This document shows, piece by piece, positions 51,311-60,050 of a DNA stretch of 64,000 bases (the first letter of the stretch is position 1; every line of letters starts with the position of its first letter). Under the pieces are notes generated by a model. The model saw nothing but the letters and a program-made list of their open reading frames with translations. It did not search any database and was not told the origin of the DNA. The DNA comes from an uncultured Treponema sp. (lineage in GTDB: Bacteria > Spirochaetota > Spirochaetia > Treponematales > Treponemataceae): the NCBI GenBank assembly GCA_946615905.1, contig CAMOIE010000005.1, forward strand, positions 111,901-175,900, given 5' to 3'. Made by a program: the position numbers and the translations under genes.

Positions 51311-52171
51311 ATGGTCATTAATCACAACATGTCTGCTATGTACGCAGACCGCCAGCTCGGTATTTCTAACCTCAGCATTCAGAAAGACATGGAGAAACTC
51401 TCAAGCGGCGAACGCATCAACCGCGCAGGTGATGACGCTTCTGGTCTTGCAGTATCTGAGAAGATGCGCGCACAGATCCGCGGCTTGAACCAGGCTTCAG
51501 AGAACGCTCAGAACGGTATCAGCTTCATCCAGGTTGCCGAAGGCTACCTTCAGGAGACAACTGACATCATGCAGCGCATCCGCGAACTTGCAGTCCAGTC
51601 TTCAAACGGAATCTATTCTGACGAAGACCGTATGCAGATTCAGGTCGAAGTTTCCCAGCTCGTTGCTGAAGTTGACCGCATCGCTTCTCAGGCACAGTTC
51701 AACGGTATGAACATGCTGACAGGACGCTTTGCACAGTCTAACGGTGAGAACTCAGTCACAGGTTCAATGTGGTTCCACATCGGTGCCAACATGGATCAGC
51801 GCATGAAGGTCTACATCGGAACAATGACAGCCGCTGCTCTCGGAGTACGTGAAGTCGGAACAGAAAATGTCATGAGCATTTCTACTCCGGAATTGGCCAA
51901 CCGCGCAATCGGCACTGTTGACGAAGCTCTCAAAAAGATCAACAAACAGCGCGCCGACCTTGGTGGATACCAGAACCGCATGGAATATGCAGTCAAGGGT
52001 CTGGACATCGCCGCTGAGAACTTGCAGGCTTCTGAGTCACGCATCCGTGACACAGACATGGCAACTCAGATGGTAGAGTTCACCAAGAACCAGGTATTGA
52101 CACAGGCAGGAACTGCTATGTTGGCTCAGGCTAACGCACAGTCTCAGAATGTCTTGTCTTTGCTTAGATAG
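51311..52171 (+). CDS. flaB: Flagellin FlaB (periplasmic flagellar core), copy 1
   Basis: Core filament protein of the periplasmic flagella. 286 residues, N-terminal [16 protein letters not shown] and [19 protein letters not shown], and C-terminal [18 protein letters not shown] and [10 protein letters not shown], the D0/D1 domains of flagellin with a very short middle region. GGAGGAAAA precedes the ATG. Expressed from a sigma-28 promoter with a structured leader. About three quarters identical by eye to the second copy. Confidence 0.97.
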   Translation: MVINHNMSAMYADRQLGISNLSIQKDMEKLSSGERINRAGDDASGLAVSEKMRAQIRGLNQASENAQNGISFIQVAEGYLQETTDIMQRIRELAVQSSNGIYSDEDRMQIQVEVSQLVAEVDRIASQAQFNGMNMLTGRFAQSNGENSVTGSMWFHIGANMDQRMKVYIGTMTAAALGVREVGTENVMSISTPELANRAIGTVDEALKKINKQRADLGGYQNRMEYAVKGLDIAAENLQASESRIRDTDMATQMVEFTKNQVLTQAGTAMLAQANAQSQNVLSLLR

Positions 52172-52183
52172 TGCTGTATACTA

Positions 52184-52223
52184 AGATAAGAGGTCGGGGG
52201 AATCTTCCCCTGCCCTTTTATCT
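52184..52223 (+). terminator. Long hairpin after flaB1
   Basis: AGATAAGAGGTCGGGGGAA pairs over about 19 bp (a few G-T pairs and mismatches) with the segment 52205-52223. No clear T-run follows, so it may stabilise the 3' end as well as terminate. Confidence 0.6.
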
Positions 52224-52234
52224 GGTCGCGGGTC

Positions 52235-52262
52235 TTTACTTTTCTAAAATTTCTGTTACACT
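52235..52262 (+). promoter_or_regulatory. Possible promoter of flaB2
   Basis: TTTACT (52235-52240), 16-bp spacer, TACACT (52257-52262). No sigma-28 site like that of flaB1 is visible in the 382-base gap 52172-52553. Confidence 0.3.
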
Positions 52263-52404
52263 AAATCCGCACTTTTAACTGGTTCTTAAATATTGGTGGA
52301 GAATTTCCGCAGGGATTTTTTCCGTTAATAGCCATACTTTGACGCATATTTAGATGCGCCGGATGTTCTTTGAAAACGCTTTCCTTGACTTTCTGTGACG
52401 GCAT

Positions 52405-52491
52405 GAACGGTTGTTTGTATTACAAGGGTACAAATAACGGTTCCTGTTGTTCGGGTCTAAATCTGCGGAGGGGGCGCAAAAACCTCCGCAG
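52405..52491 (+). other. flaB2 leader hairpins
   Basis: Two stem-loops: a 15-bp inverted repeat with two mismatches (GAACGGTTGTTTGTA, 52405-52419, with 52429-52443) and a perfect 9-bp CTGCGGAGG / CCTCCGCAG (52463-52471, 52483-52491), the latter holding GGAGG in a stem. The gene's own GGAGGG lies 60 bases downstream. The rest of the gap shows nothing I can name. Confidence 0.6.
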
Positions 52492-52553
52492 CCCGCACAG
52501 ACAAGGACACGAAGCATGAAGCTTTGCTGTTTTTAATCATGGAGGGCATAAAT

Positions 52554-53408
52554 ATGGTTATTAATCACAACATGAGTGCTATGTATTCCAACCGCACATT
52601 GGGAGTTAACAACGACCAGTTGCAGGGAAGCATAGAGAAACTTAGCTCAGGTCAGCGTATCAACAGAGCTGGCGACGACGCTTCAGGATTGGCAGTATCT
52701 GAGAAGATGCGCAGCCAGATCCGCGGTTTGAACCAGGCTAACAGAAACATCCAGAATGGAGTTTCTTTTATCCAGTCAACCGAAGGATATTTGGAGGAAA
52801 CAACAGATATTCTCCAGCGCGTACGCGAACTTGCTGTTCAGTCAGCAAACGGCATCTATTCTGACGAAGACCGCATGCAGATTCAGGTAGAAGTTTCACA
52901 GCTTGTAGCTGAAGTCGACCGCATCGCTTCTCAGGCTCAGTTCAACGGAATGAACATGCTCACCGGTTCTTTCGCAAGAGAATCAGTTACCGGTCGTGTA
53001 ATGCAGTTCCAGATCGGAGCAAACGTTGACCAGAATACTCGTGTATATATCGGCACAATGACTGCAGCAGCTCTTGGCTTGAAAGGCGGACAGGGAACTG
53101 ACGAACAGATCGGAATCTCTACACCTGACAAGGCAAACATGGCGATTGCAACTGTAGACCACGCACTTTTGACAGTGTCAAAACAGCGCGCTGACCTCGG
53201 TGCATATCAGAACCGCTTTGAAATGGCTTCTCAGGGCGTTGGCGTTGCCGCTGAAAACCTTCAGGCAGCTGAATCACTTATCCGTGACTCAGATATGGCT
53301 TCTGAAATGGTTGAGTACACGAAAAACCAGATTCTTACACAGTCTGGAACCGCAATGCTCGCTCAGGCTAACTCACAGTCACAGAACGTACTTGCATTGC
53401 TCAGATAA
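52554..53408 (+). CDS. flaB: Flagellin FlaB (periplasmic flagellar core), copy 2
   Basis: 284 residues with the same D0/D1 flagellin layout: [35 protein letters not shown] and the C-terminal [10 protein letters not shown]. The frame extends ten codons upstream but ATG 52554 aligns with copy 1 and follows GGAGGG. Treponemes usually have two or three FlaB proteins that mix in the filament core. The N- and C-terminal thirds are near identical to copy 1; the centre (~130-190) differs most. Confidence 0.97.
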   Translation: MVINHNMSAMYSNRTLGVNNDQLQGSIEKLSSGQRINRAGDDASGLAVSEKMRSQIRGLNQANRNIQNGVSFIQSTEGYLEETTDILQRVRELAVQSANGIYSDEDRMQIQVEVSQLVAEVDRIASQAQFNGMNMLTGSFARESVTGRVMQFQIGANVDQNTRVYIGTMTAAALGLKGGQGTDEQIGISTPDKANMAIATVDHALLTVSKQRADLGAYQNRFEMASQGVGVAAENLQAAESLIRDSDMASEMVEYTKNQILTQSGTAMLAQANSQSQNVLALLR

Positions 53409-53463
53409 AATCGCTTTCCGAATAAGAGACTTCTGGATGTCGTCTTTTTAGTAAGGAAAACGT

Positions 53464-53495
53464 AAGAGGAAGGGGGTGCGCCCCTCCTTCCTCTT
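53464..53495 (+). terminator. Hairpin after flaB2
   Basis: AAGAGGAAGG (53464-53473) with CCTTCCTCTT (53486-53495), GC-rich top, followed by TTGTTCTT. It may terminate or attenuate before flaG. Confidence 0.6.
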
Positions 53496-53517
53496 GTTCT
53501 TCAGGAGGAAGAGCCCT

Positions 53518-53904
53518 ATGAATACAATAAGTTCTGTCGGGCAGTCGTTGGCAATGGATGGCCGCTTCAATATGAATCCTCAGGCAGCAGTAAAAGGGTC
53601 GGCAAATGTCGTTCACGCGGCAGCTCCGGTTCCGATTAAAGGTGCTGCCGAAGTAGTCGATAACATTACCAATAACATCGCCCAGCTCAAAGAGGACGTA
53701 ATGGAAATCCAAAAACTTTCCAACGTCGTTATGGGTCGCAAGGTTCAGTTCAACGTGAACAAAGAACTGGATCAGGTGATAGTTACAATAGTAGATCCTG
53801 CAACCAATCAGGTTGTAAAGCAAATTCCGTCGGAGGATGTCCAACGGCTCAAAGTCAGAATACGCAAGACCATCGGTCTTCTGTACAAAGACGCAGCTGT
53901 GTGA
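53518..53904 (+). CDS. flaG: FlaG family protein
   Basis: 128 residues. The C-terminal FlaG domain is clear: VQFNVNKELDQVIVTIVD, then NQVVKQIPSEDVQRL. FlaG proteins influence filament length or hook-filament assembly; the mechanism is not established. ATG 53518 follows AGGAGG; the open frame upstream passes through the hairpin and is not used. Sits between flaB2 and fliD, the standard position. Confidence 0.92.
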   Translation: MNTISSVGQSLAMDGRFNMNPQAAVKGSANVVHAAAPVPIKGAAEVVDNITNNIAQLKEDVMEIQKLSNVVMGRKVQFNVNKELDQVIVTIVDPATNQVVKQIPSEDVQRLKVRIRKTIGLLYKDAAV

Positions 53905-53938
53905 TTTTCCGCATCCGCAGGAACGTGGGAAATAACTT

Positions 53939-56020
53939 ATGGCTGATATTGCAATACCTGGCGTCAGTGACAAATATAAGACAAATGATTATATCGAAGC
54001 ACTGATGAACAAAGAGCGTGTGCCGCTGACAAGGGAGCAGGACGCGCTTGACGGGTATAAAGAACAGCAGTCCGCTTGGAACGGAGTGAGTCAGAAGATG
54101 TCCGCATTGAGGACAACAACGAAGTCACTCTACTCCTTCGACAACCCTTTTAACAACAAACTCGCTTCTTCAACTGATGAAAATGCTGTGACTGCGACCC
54201 CTGGCAGGGAGGCTGAAATCGGTTCTCTGAAAATCGATGTGATAAAGCCGGCGTCAGCAGACAGATTTTTGTCAAATGAACTGGAAAAAGACGCGACAGT
54301 TCCCAAAGGAAAGTACACCTTTCAAATCGCCGAGAAAAAAATATCCTTCCAGTGGAAGGGCGGCAAAATCAATGATTTCATAACTTCTCTGAATAAACGC
54401 GGCGGCGAATACGTCAAGGCTTCGCTCGTAGGTGTCAGCGGAAACAAAAAATCCCTTTTAATAGAGTCATTGAAGACTGGCTCTGAAAACAATCTCGTAT
54501 TCAAAGATGACGCTCTGGCTTATGCCCTTAAAAACGGCTTGATTGAAAAGACAAGGCCCCAACTCACAGAATTCGGGTCCGACCCCAAGACATTTGTAAA
54601 TCCACCGGAAGAGGCACAGAAACCGGCGGTCGAACAGGACGGAATGCCTGCGATGACAGTCGAAAATCTTTCGGTAGACTCAGAGGCGAAAAAGACAATC
54701 GTTCCGCCCAGGTCCGGCTATATGGTCGCGATTGACCCGGAGCTTTTAAAGACTGAGAGCGAGAAAATCGACTTTAAATTCTCACTTGAGCAGGTCGAAG
54801 ACATAACAGAAGAACTCAACATAAAACGCACTACCCGCCCGGAGCTTCCAGAGGCAGGAAACGTAAACTACGACGAGATAACAATCGAAAATCAGGCTTC
54901 CGAGACAAATCTTCCGCCGGTTCCGGCAGAGCCTCTTGTCCCCATTACTGACGCGGCGGACTTTTACGTTCACACAGCAGGCGGAACAGAATACAAGCTT
55001 GACGTGAACGCGCTTGGAGTCGATGAGGAGACCGGAGTAAAGACAGTCTCAATCGTCCTCAAGGACTACCCGGACGCAGACGGTATCATAATCAGGAACA
55101 GGAACACCGGAACCCAGGTCACAGTATCCCCATTTGAGGCTTATGACGACAAGGACAATCTTGGCTACATGCCTGTCCACCCGGCGGACAAGTCAGGCGA
55201 CGCGATTATAAAATACGAGGGAATCACAATCAACCGGCCGACAAACACGATTGACGACGTTGTTCCCCACGTGACGCTGAACATCCACAACAAGACGGAA
55301 AAGACCGCCACAATCAAAATCGACAACGACAAGGACGGGGCAAAGGACGCCCTTATTCAGTTCGTCGGAAAATACAACCAGACTCTGGCTGAAATCAACA
55401 TACTAAGCTCAAACAAGCCTGAAATCATCAGCGAACTTGACTATCTGACTGACGACGAGCAGGAAGCCGCAAAAAAAAGGCTGGGCATGTTCCAGGGGGA
55501 TTTTTCCCTCTCAAACGAAAGGACATCCATGCAGCACATAATCTCGGCGAACTACAAGTGGTCGGACACGGCTTTAGTGACAATGCTCTCCCAAATCGGA
55601 ATCTCCACACGGGCATCAGGAAACGGAGGCGGCACATACTCCCCCAGCCAGATGCGCGGCTACCTTGAAATCAACGAGAACGAGCTTGACCAGAAGCTTG
55701 AGTCCAACATGGACGACATAAAAAATCTATTCGGCTATGACTCAGACGGCGACCTTGTGATTGACTCAGGAATCGGCTACCAGCTTGACCAGCAGCTCTC
55801 ATCATGGGTCCAGTCAGGCGGAATAATCGCAACAAAGAACAGGGCTATTTCCACGAAAATCACGGCTTCCGAGAACAAAATCAAAAAGCTGGAGGACCAG
55901 CTTGAGGGCAAGGAAGCTCGGCTCCGGGCAAAGTACGGTCAGATGGAGGGAACCCTGAACAGTCTGAACGCCCAGTCAAATACAGTTCAAAACTGGGTGA
56001 ATGGCGGCAGACAGCAGTAA
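53939..56020 (+). CDS. fliD: Flagellar filament cap protein FliD (HAP2)
   Basis: Caps the filament and inserts flagellin subunits. 693 residues with FliD_N (~1-100, VSDKYKTNDYIEALMNKER) and FliD_C (~440-680, LNIHNKTEKTATIKIDNDKD then QIGISTRASGNGG) domains, and a terminal coiled-coil helix (~640-690). It is longer than the 450-500 residues of enteric FliD; the middle (~190-420) is an Asp/Glu/Pro-rich expansion with beta character. Starts 34 bp after flaG. Confidence 0.94.
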   Translation: MADIAIPGVSDKYKTNDYIEALMNKERVPLTREQDALDGYKEQQSAWNGVSQKMSALRTTTKSLYSFDNPFNNKLASSTDENAVTATPGREAEIGSLKIDVIKPASADRFLSNELEKDATVPKGKYTFQIAEKKISFQWKGGKINDFITSLNKRGGEYVKASLVGVSGNKKSLLIESLKTGSENNLVFKDDALAYALKNGLIEKTRPQLTEFGSDPKTFVNPPEEAQKPAVEQDGMPAMTVENLSVDSEAKKTIVPPRSGYMVAIDPELLKTESEKIDFKFSLEQVEDITEELNIKRTTRPELPEAGNVNYDEITIENQASETNLPPVPAEPLVPITDAADFYVHTAGGTEYKLDVNALGVDEETGVKTVSIVLKDYPDADGIIIRNRNTGTQVTVSPFEAYDDKDNLGYMPVHPADKSGDAIIKYEGITINRPTNTIDDVVPHVTLNIHNKTEKTATIKIDNDKDGAKDALIQFVGKYNQTLAEINILSSNKPEIISELDYLTDDEQEAAKKRLGMFQGDFSLSNERTSMQHIISANYKWSDTALVTMLSQIGISTRASGNGGGTYSPSQMRGYLEINENELDQKLESNMDDIKNLFGYDSDGDLVIDSGIGYQLDQQLSSWVQSGGIIATKNRAISTKITASENKIKKLEDQLEGKEARLRAKYGQMEGTLNSLNAQSNTVQNWVNGGRQQ

Positions 56021-56074
56021 TTTTTGTGCTAAAACTGCTCTTTTCTGCCGATACTATATACATAGGAATATAAT

Positions 56075-56665
56075 ATGGATTTTTTTGTAAACGGCGAAAA
56101 AGTTGAGATTCAGCTTGAAAATGAAAAGACACTTGGAGAAATCTTGTCAGCATTTGAGACAGAATGCGCCAAGAACGAGGCTGCCACAATCAGCATAAAA
56201 TTGAACGGAGAGGCGGTGACTGCTGAGATTTTTGACGAAGCCGGAAAAACTCCCGTCGATGAAATCAAAAAGCTGGAGCTTGGAGTCGTTTCCTCAATGG
56301 AGATTCTCACAGCCTTCAAGGCGGAGGCGAAATTCGCCCGTCAGATTGCAGGAGAGCTTGAGGAGCTGCCGGCAAAACTTCAGGCCGGAAAAGACAAGGA
56401 AGCCTATTCATTAATCACGAATCTTGCAGATTTAATCGATAATTTTTGCCATACGGCCACACTTTCCGCCCTTTTTCCGCAAAAGTATGGTACAATTACT
56501 TTAGGAGGAAAATCCATCAAGGAATTCTTTGCGGACTTCTCCACGATTCTGCGGGACTTTCAGGATGCCTTCTCATCAAAGGACACAGTTCTCATGGGCG
56601 ACTTGGCAGAATACGAAATCAGTCCGAGAATCATTTCCTTGGCCGAAGCGGCTGAAAAACTCTGA
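56075..56665 (+). CDS. Unknown protein in the flagellar cluster, beta-grasp-like plus helical bundle
   Basis: 196 residues, acidic, cytosolic. Residues ~1-70 have an alternating beta pattern (MDFFVNGEKVEIQLENEK), and ~75-196 are helical (ILTAFKAEAKFARQIAGELE; GGKSIKEFFADFSTILRDFQ). No family recognised. No FliS gene is seen anywhere in the window; this protein sits directly after fliD, where fliS is usually found. GCCGATAC upstream (56047) resembles a sigma-28 -10 but without a well-placed -35. Confidence 0.7.
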   Translation: MDFFVNGEKVEIQLENEKTLGEILSAFETECAKNEAATISIKLNGEAVTAEIFDEAGKTPVDEIKKLELGVVSSMEILTAFKAEAKFARQIAGELEELPAKLQAGKDKEAYSLITNLADLIDNFCHTATLSALFPQKYGTITLGGKSIKEFFADFSTILRDFQDAFSSKDTVLMGDLAEYEISPRIISLAEAAEKL

Positions 56666-56701
56666 GTTTTCGAGTCGACAAGTCAAATTCAGGAGGAAAC
56701 A

Positions 56702-57859
56702 ATGAAAAATAATTATACAAAAAATCTTCTGCGAGCCTCGTTTTCCTTTCTGGCAATTTTTTCGGCCACAAGTCTTTATGCCCAGACTGGCTCTCCCATT
56801 GCCGCAAGAACTGGAGGACTGATTGCAAACGTAATCGTAGGCTTTGTCTTTTTCATCCTTTTTTTCTCCATATTTTGGATTGTAAACAAAAGAATCACTA
56901 CATACAAAAATTCCCCGGCATATCTTGAGAAGCAGAAAAATAAGCCGACTTCTGAAAAAAACATCTCGGAAGTTGCAAAAGAGGCCCAGCTTGTAAAAGA
57001 AGAAATCTCAATTCTGCGTGATATATTCGTAAACAAGCACAATACTCCCAACCTTATCTACCAGTTGCGTGACGTAGAGTCCACGGACCCCTTCTTTCAG
57101 GAAGAATTTCAAGAGCTGGACCAGCTTCAGGATGACGAAGCAAAATCCTTTTTGTTCAGCTTGAGACATAAAATTTTCACGAAATACCGACAGCTTTTAA
57201 TTTTGCAGCATTCTCAGTCAATTCCTGTGAACACGATTTTCAGATGGACTCCTGAAAAAGGAATCCACTACAACCTCTTTTTGAAGGCGAACAACTCAAG
57301 CGGTATGTATGCCACGATTCCACCAATAATGTTGGACGAAAAGATAAAACCCGCCGCCCTCACAAAAGTTTCTCTCAATTTTGAGCCTAAAAACGGTTTC
57401 CCCTACCAGATGGAGGCGAGAATAGTCCGCTACGACAAGGCGAAAGACGGAACACCTCTTGTTGTCCTTGCCCATACTGGAAACTTAGTCCCCCTGTCAA
57501 AACGAACGGCAGTCCGCGTGGAGTTGAACACAGAATGTCAGTTCTCATTCGTGAAAGCCGAGGTAAACGGGAAAAAAACAGTCTACAACCATGCGGAAAA
57601 GACGCACCCAGGAACCCTTGAGGACGTTTCTTCCGGCGGATGCAGAATCGTGACCAAACTGCCGATTAAAGCCGACCAGTACATCTACATAAAGGGATTG
57701 CTAGGTAGCCAGAGCGAGGAGGAAGCTATCGGAATCATCATCCGAACAACCCAGACCAGGGACAACACCTTCATCCTCCACATACGTTTTGTGAAAATCG
57801 CCAAAAAGGCTGTAAATAAAATCATGGCAGTCGCCTGCGGTTATAAATCAGCTGGCTAA
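56702..57859 (+). CDS. Membrane-anchored PilZ-domain c-di-GMP receptor
   Basis: 385 residues. Signal-like helix (~8-28), second membrane helix (~39-62), a coiled linker (~75-200), a YcgR-N-like beta segment (~200-260) and a PilZ domain (~262-375). The c-di-GMP motif is complete: Arg268-x3-Arg272 (KRTAVRVE) and Asp308-x-Ser310-x2-Gly313 (DVSSGG). PilZ proteins brake or tune flagella on c-di-GMP binding. GGAGGAAAC precedes the ATG. Placement among flagellar genes fits a motility role. Confidence 0.88.
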   Translation: MKNNYTKNLLRASFSFLAIFSATSLYAQTGSPIAARTGGLIANVIVGFVFFILFFSIFWIVNKRITTYKNSPAYLEKQKNKPTSEKNISEVAKEAQLVKEEISILRDIFVNKHNTPNLIYQLRDVESTDPFFQEEFQELDQLQDDEAKSFLFSLRHKIFTKYRQLLILQHSQSIPVNTIFRWTPEKGIHYNLFLKANNSSGMYATIPPIMLDEKIKPAALTKVSLNFEPKNGFPYQMEARIVRYDKAKDGTPLVVLAHTGNLVPLSKRTAVRVELNTECQFSFVKAEVNGKKTVYNHAEKTHPGTLEDVSSGGCRIVTKLPIKADQYIYIKGLLGSQSEEEAIGIIIRTTQTRDNTFILHIRFVKIAKKAVNKIMAVACGYKSAG

Positions 57860-57917
57860 CAAAAGATTCTATCTTTTGGGTTGACGACTAGATTTCTATG
57901 GAGTATCTTAATATAAC

Positions 57918-58190
57918 ATGAAAGTTCTTGAATTAGCAGGACTTAGGGGTGATGATACCTTTATCTATTACCGACGGTCTTATACAGCAACAGCAAAAAT
58001 TCAACTCGTCATGCAGACTGTCGATATAAAAATCGCTTTCACAATCGAAATGGATCCTTTGGGACAGAAGACAATCTTTGTCGACTATCCGGCAGGAACT
58101 AATTTCGACTACCCTGTCATGCCCATTACTAAAGCACTGAAGACTTTCATTCTAGATTTGGACAACCAAGGATCCCTACCATCAGCATGA
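57918..58190 (+). CDS. Small conserved treponemal protein upstream of tsaE
   Basis: 90 residues, no membrane segment, mixed alpha/beta (YYRRSYTATAKIQLVMQ). No domain recognised. Its stop overlaps the tsaE ATG by four bases (ATGA), so the two are co-translated. No Shine-Dalgarno sequence is close to its ATG. Confidence 0.7.
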   Translation: MKVLELAGLRGDDTFIYYRRSYTATAKIQLVMQTVDIKIAFTIEMDPLGQKTIFVDYPAGTNFDYPVMPITKALKTFILDLDNQGSLPSA

Positions 58191-58636
58191 CTTTCATCAC
58201 ACATTCAGCCGAGGAGACAATTGAACTCGGCAAAAAAATCGGCTCCCTTTTGGCACCCGGCGACATAATCGCCATGCAGGGAACACTGGCAGCCGGAAAA
58301 ACGACAATCACAAAGGGAATCGCTGATTCTCTCGGAGTAAAAGACACAATCACCTCCCCCACCTTCTGCCTGATTTCAGAGTACGAGGGAAAAATGCCCC
58401 TCTACCACATGGACGTTTACCGTCTTGACGGTGCGGAAGACTTTATCAATTTGGGCGTTGATGATATGCTCTACGGAAAAGGCGTGTGCCTGATTGAGTG
58501 GAGCGAGAAAATCATGGAAGAACTTCCTGATTCTACAATAATACTTAGACTCGAACCGCTTGAAGAAGGCAAAAACGACCGGAAAATCACGATTGAAAAC
58601 TGGCCGCACTCGCCTATCAACGGGGAAAATCAATGA
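58187..58636 (+). CDS. tsaE: tRNA threonylcarbamoyladenosine biosynthesis ATPase TsaE
   Basis: Required with TsaB and TsaD for t6A37 formation in ANN-decoding tRNAs. 149 residues with Walker A GTLAAGKTTITKGIA (Lys38-Thr39), TSPTFCLISEY, YHMDVYRL and the Trp of IEWSEK. Overlaps neighbours by four bases at each end. Operon with tsaB as in many bacteria; tsaC and tsaD are not in the window. Confidence 0.95.
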   Translation: MTFITHSAEETIELGKKIGSLLAPGDIIAMQGTLAAGKTTITKGIADSLGVKDTITSPTFCLISEYEGKMPLYHMDVYRLDGAEDFINLGVDDMLYGKGVCLIEWSEKIMEELPDSTIILRLEPLEEGKNDRKITIENWPHSPINGENQ

Positions 58637-59322
58637 ACGCACTTGTAATAGACTCATCATCTTCGCGCCTGAACATCGCGGCTAAAAAAGGCTCTGTGAT
58701 GGCGCAGGCGACTTTGGATATCGGGGCAAAGCAGTCCCAGTCAATGCTACCTCTGATTGACTGGCTGTTAAAGCAAATCGACCTAACTCCAGCAGAACTT
58801 GACTACACGGCTCTGACAAAGGGGCCGGGCACTTTTACCGGACTTAGAATCTCCTTTGCCGCGCTAAAGTCAATACAGCTTGCAAGCGCAGACAAAGTGA
58901 AAGTCTACGCGATTCCGACTTTGAAAGCCTACGCCGCCCCATACGATTTTTTTGACGGACTTGTAGTTTCTGTAATCGACGCGAAAAAGAACCAGTTCTT
59001 CGCAAGAATTTCAGACGGGGAAAAAGTCATTATGGAGGCAAAGGACACAAACGTTGAAGAAGTCCTTGCCGAGATAAAAAAGTCTGGAGAGTCAAAGAAA
59101 ATCCTTACCGTAGGACCTGACGCGGCGAGTTTCGCGGAAATCTTGAAAAAAGCGGACGCTTCCCTCGATGTTAAGGCCGCGAAAGTCCTTCCATACACGA
59201 CTGACGTTCTTTTTGATTTGGCCGAGAAAATGATTGTAGAAAATGCCGCCCCTCTTGAAGACTACGAGGGGCCTGACTACATGAGAAAAAGCGAGGCCGA
59301 GCTGGCCTTGGAAGGGAAATAG
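58633..59322 (+). CDS. tsaB: tRNA threonylcarbamoyladenosine biosynthesis protein TsaB
   Basis: Non-catalytic partner of TsaD in the t6A complex. 229 residues with an ASKHA fold: LVIDSSSSRLNIA, then KQSQSMLPLIDWLL and KGPGTFTGLRISFAALK. Translationally coupled to tsaE (four-base overlap). Convergent with csrA across a short CCCCCC/GGGGGG hairpin at 59323-59341. Confidence 0.94.
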   Translation: MNALVIDSSSSRLNIAAKKGSVMAQATLDIGAKQSQSMLPLIDWLLKQIDLTPAELDYTALTKGPGTFTGLRISFAALKSIQLASADKVKVYAIPTLKAYAAPYDFFDGLVVSVIDAKKNQFFARISDGEKVIMEAKDTNVEEVLAEIKKSGESKKILTVGPDAASFAEILKKADASLDVKAAKVLPYTTDVLFDLAEKMIVENAAPLEDYEGPDYMRKSEAELALEGK

Positions 59323-59341
59323 CCCCCCACAATCAGGGGGG
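59323..59341. terminator. Small GC hairpin between convergent tsaB and csrA
   Basis: CCCCCC (59323-59328) pairs with GGGGGG (59336-59341) across a 7-base loop, immediately after the tsaB stop. No T-run in either direction. Confidence 0.4.
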
Positions 59342-59345
59342 TAAA

Positions 59346-59567
59346 TCACTTTAAGAGGTGTGACAGGGACTCAAGAGAGGTCGCGCCGGCAGCGGCTTCC
59401 TTGTTCTGGTCTTGGATTGCATTGAAGACCTCCTGGCGGAAAACCTTCACGTTCTTCGGCGCCTCAACGCCTATTTTTACCTGGTCGCCTCTAACCTCAA
59501 TAATCGTGATTGTTATGTCGTTTCCAATTTTGATTTTTTCATCGACTTTTCTGGAGAGAATCAGCAT
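59346..59567 (-). CDS. csrA: Translational regulator CsrA
   Basis: RNA-binding homodimer that blocks translation by binding ANGGA motifs. 73 residues: [30 protein letters not shown] and RQEVF, all canonical, with a C-terminal extension. Start is the conserved MLILSR. Follows fliW with a 1-base gap, the arrangement found in Bacillus and spirochaetes where FliW inhibits CsrA. Its probable target, the flaB leader, is in the same window. Confidence 0.97.
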   Translation of the reverse strand: MLILSRKVDEKIKIGNDITITIIEVRGDQVKIGVEAPKNVKVFRQEVFNAIQDQNKEAAAGATSLESLSHLLK

Positions 59568-59568
59568 T

Positions 59569-60006
59569 TTATTTACTCTCCTTTGACTTTTTCAGGAGCG
59601 GCTCCTTTGTGGTCCATTTTGTGTCATTCAAAACGACCTGCAAGGCCTTTCCGTTCTTCCGGTTGATTACAAGCGGCCCCTGCAGATTAGCAGTGACAGG
59701 CTTTCCGTTTGCCGGAACAGTGACAATCGCAAAGACCACGACATCAGCCGGAGACTTCACCCCGATTTCTGCGAGAGTCTTGTCGTCAACATCAAGCTCG
59801 TATTCAGGCTCTATCGCGAAGGGATCCACCATTATAAAAGCAAGCCCCGACTCATCCAGAGACTGCAACCACAAAAAAGGCTCGTACTCAGCCTCGATTA
59901 TCGCGAACTTGTGGAATTCCTCAAAACCGAAGAGGCCGGCCGGAAAATCAACAAGATTTTTTTCCTCAACCTGAACGGTTCCCATTGTTTTAGTTTTGAC
60001 ATCCAT
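59569..60006 (-). CDS. fliW: Flagellar assembly factor FliW
   Basis: 145 residues. Binds flagellin, and when free binds CsrA, relieving repression of flagellin mRNA. Family text includes [28 protein letters not shown] and [16 protein letters not shown] precedes the ATG. Between flgL and csrA in the minus-strand operon flgN-flgK-flgL-fliW-csrA. Confidence 0.96.
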   Translation of the reverse strand: MDVKTKTMGTVQVEEKNLVDFPAGLFGFEEFHKFAIIEAEYEPFLWLQSLDESGLAFIMVDPFAIEPEYELDVDDKTLAEIGVKSPADVVVFAIVTVPANGKPVTANLQGPLVINRKNGKALQVVLNDTKWTTKEPLLKKSKESK

Positions 60007-60050
60007 AGTTTCACTTCCTCCCTGAAGCGTTTATATTGTTGTTAATTAAT

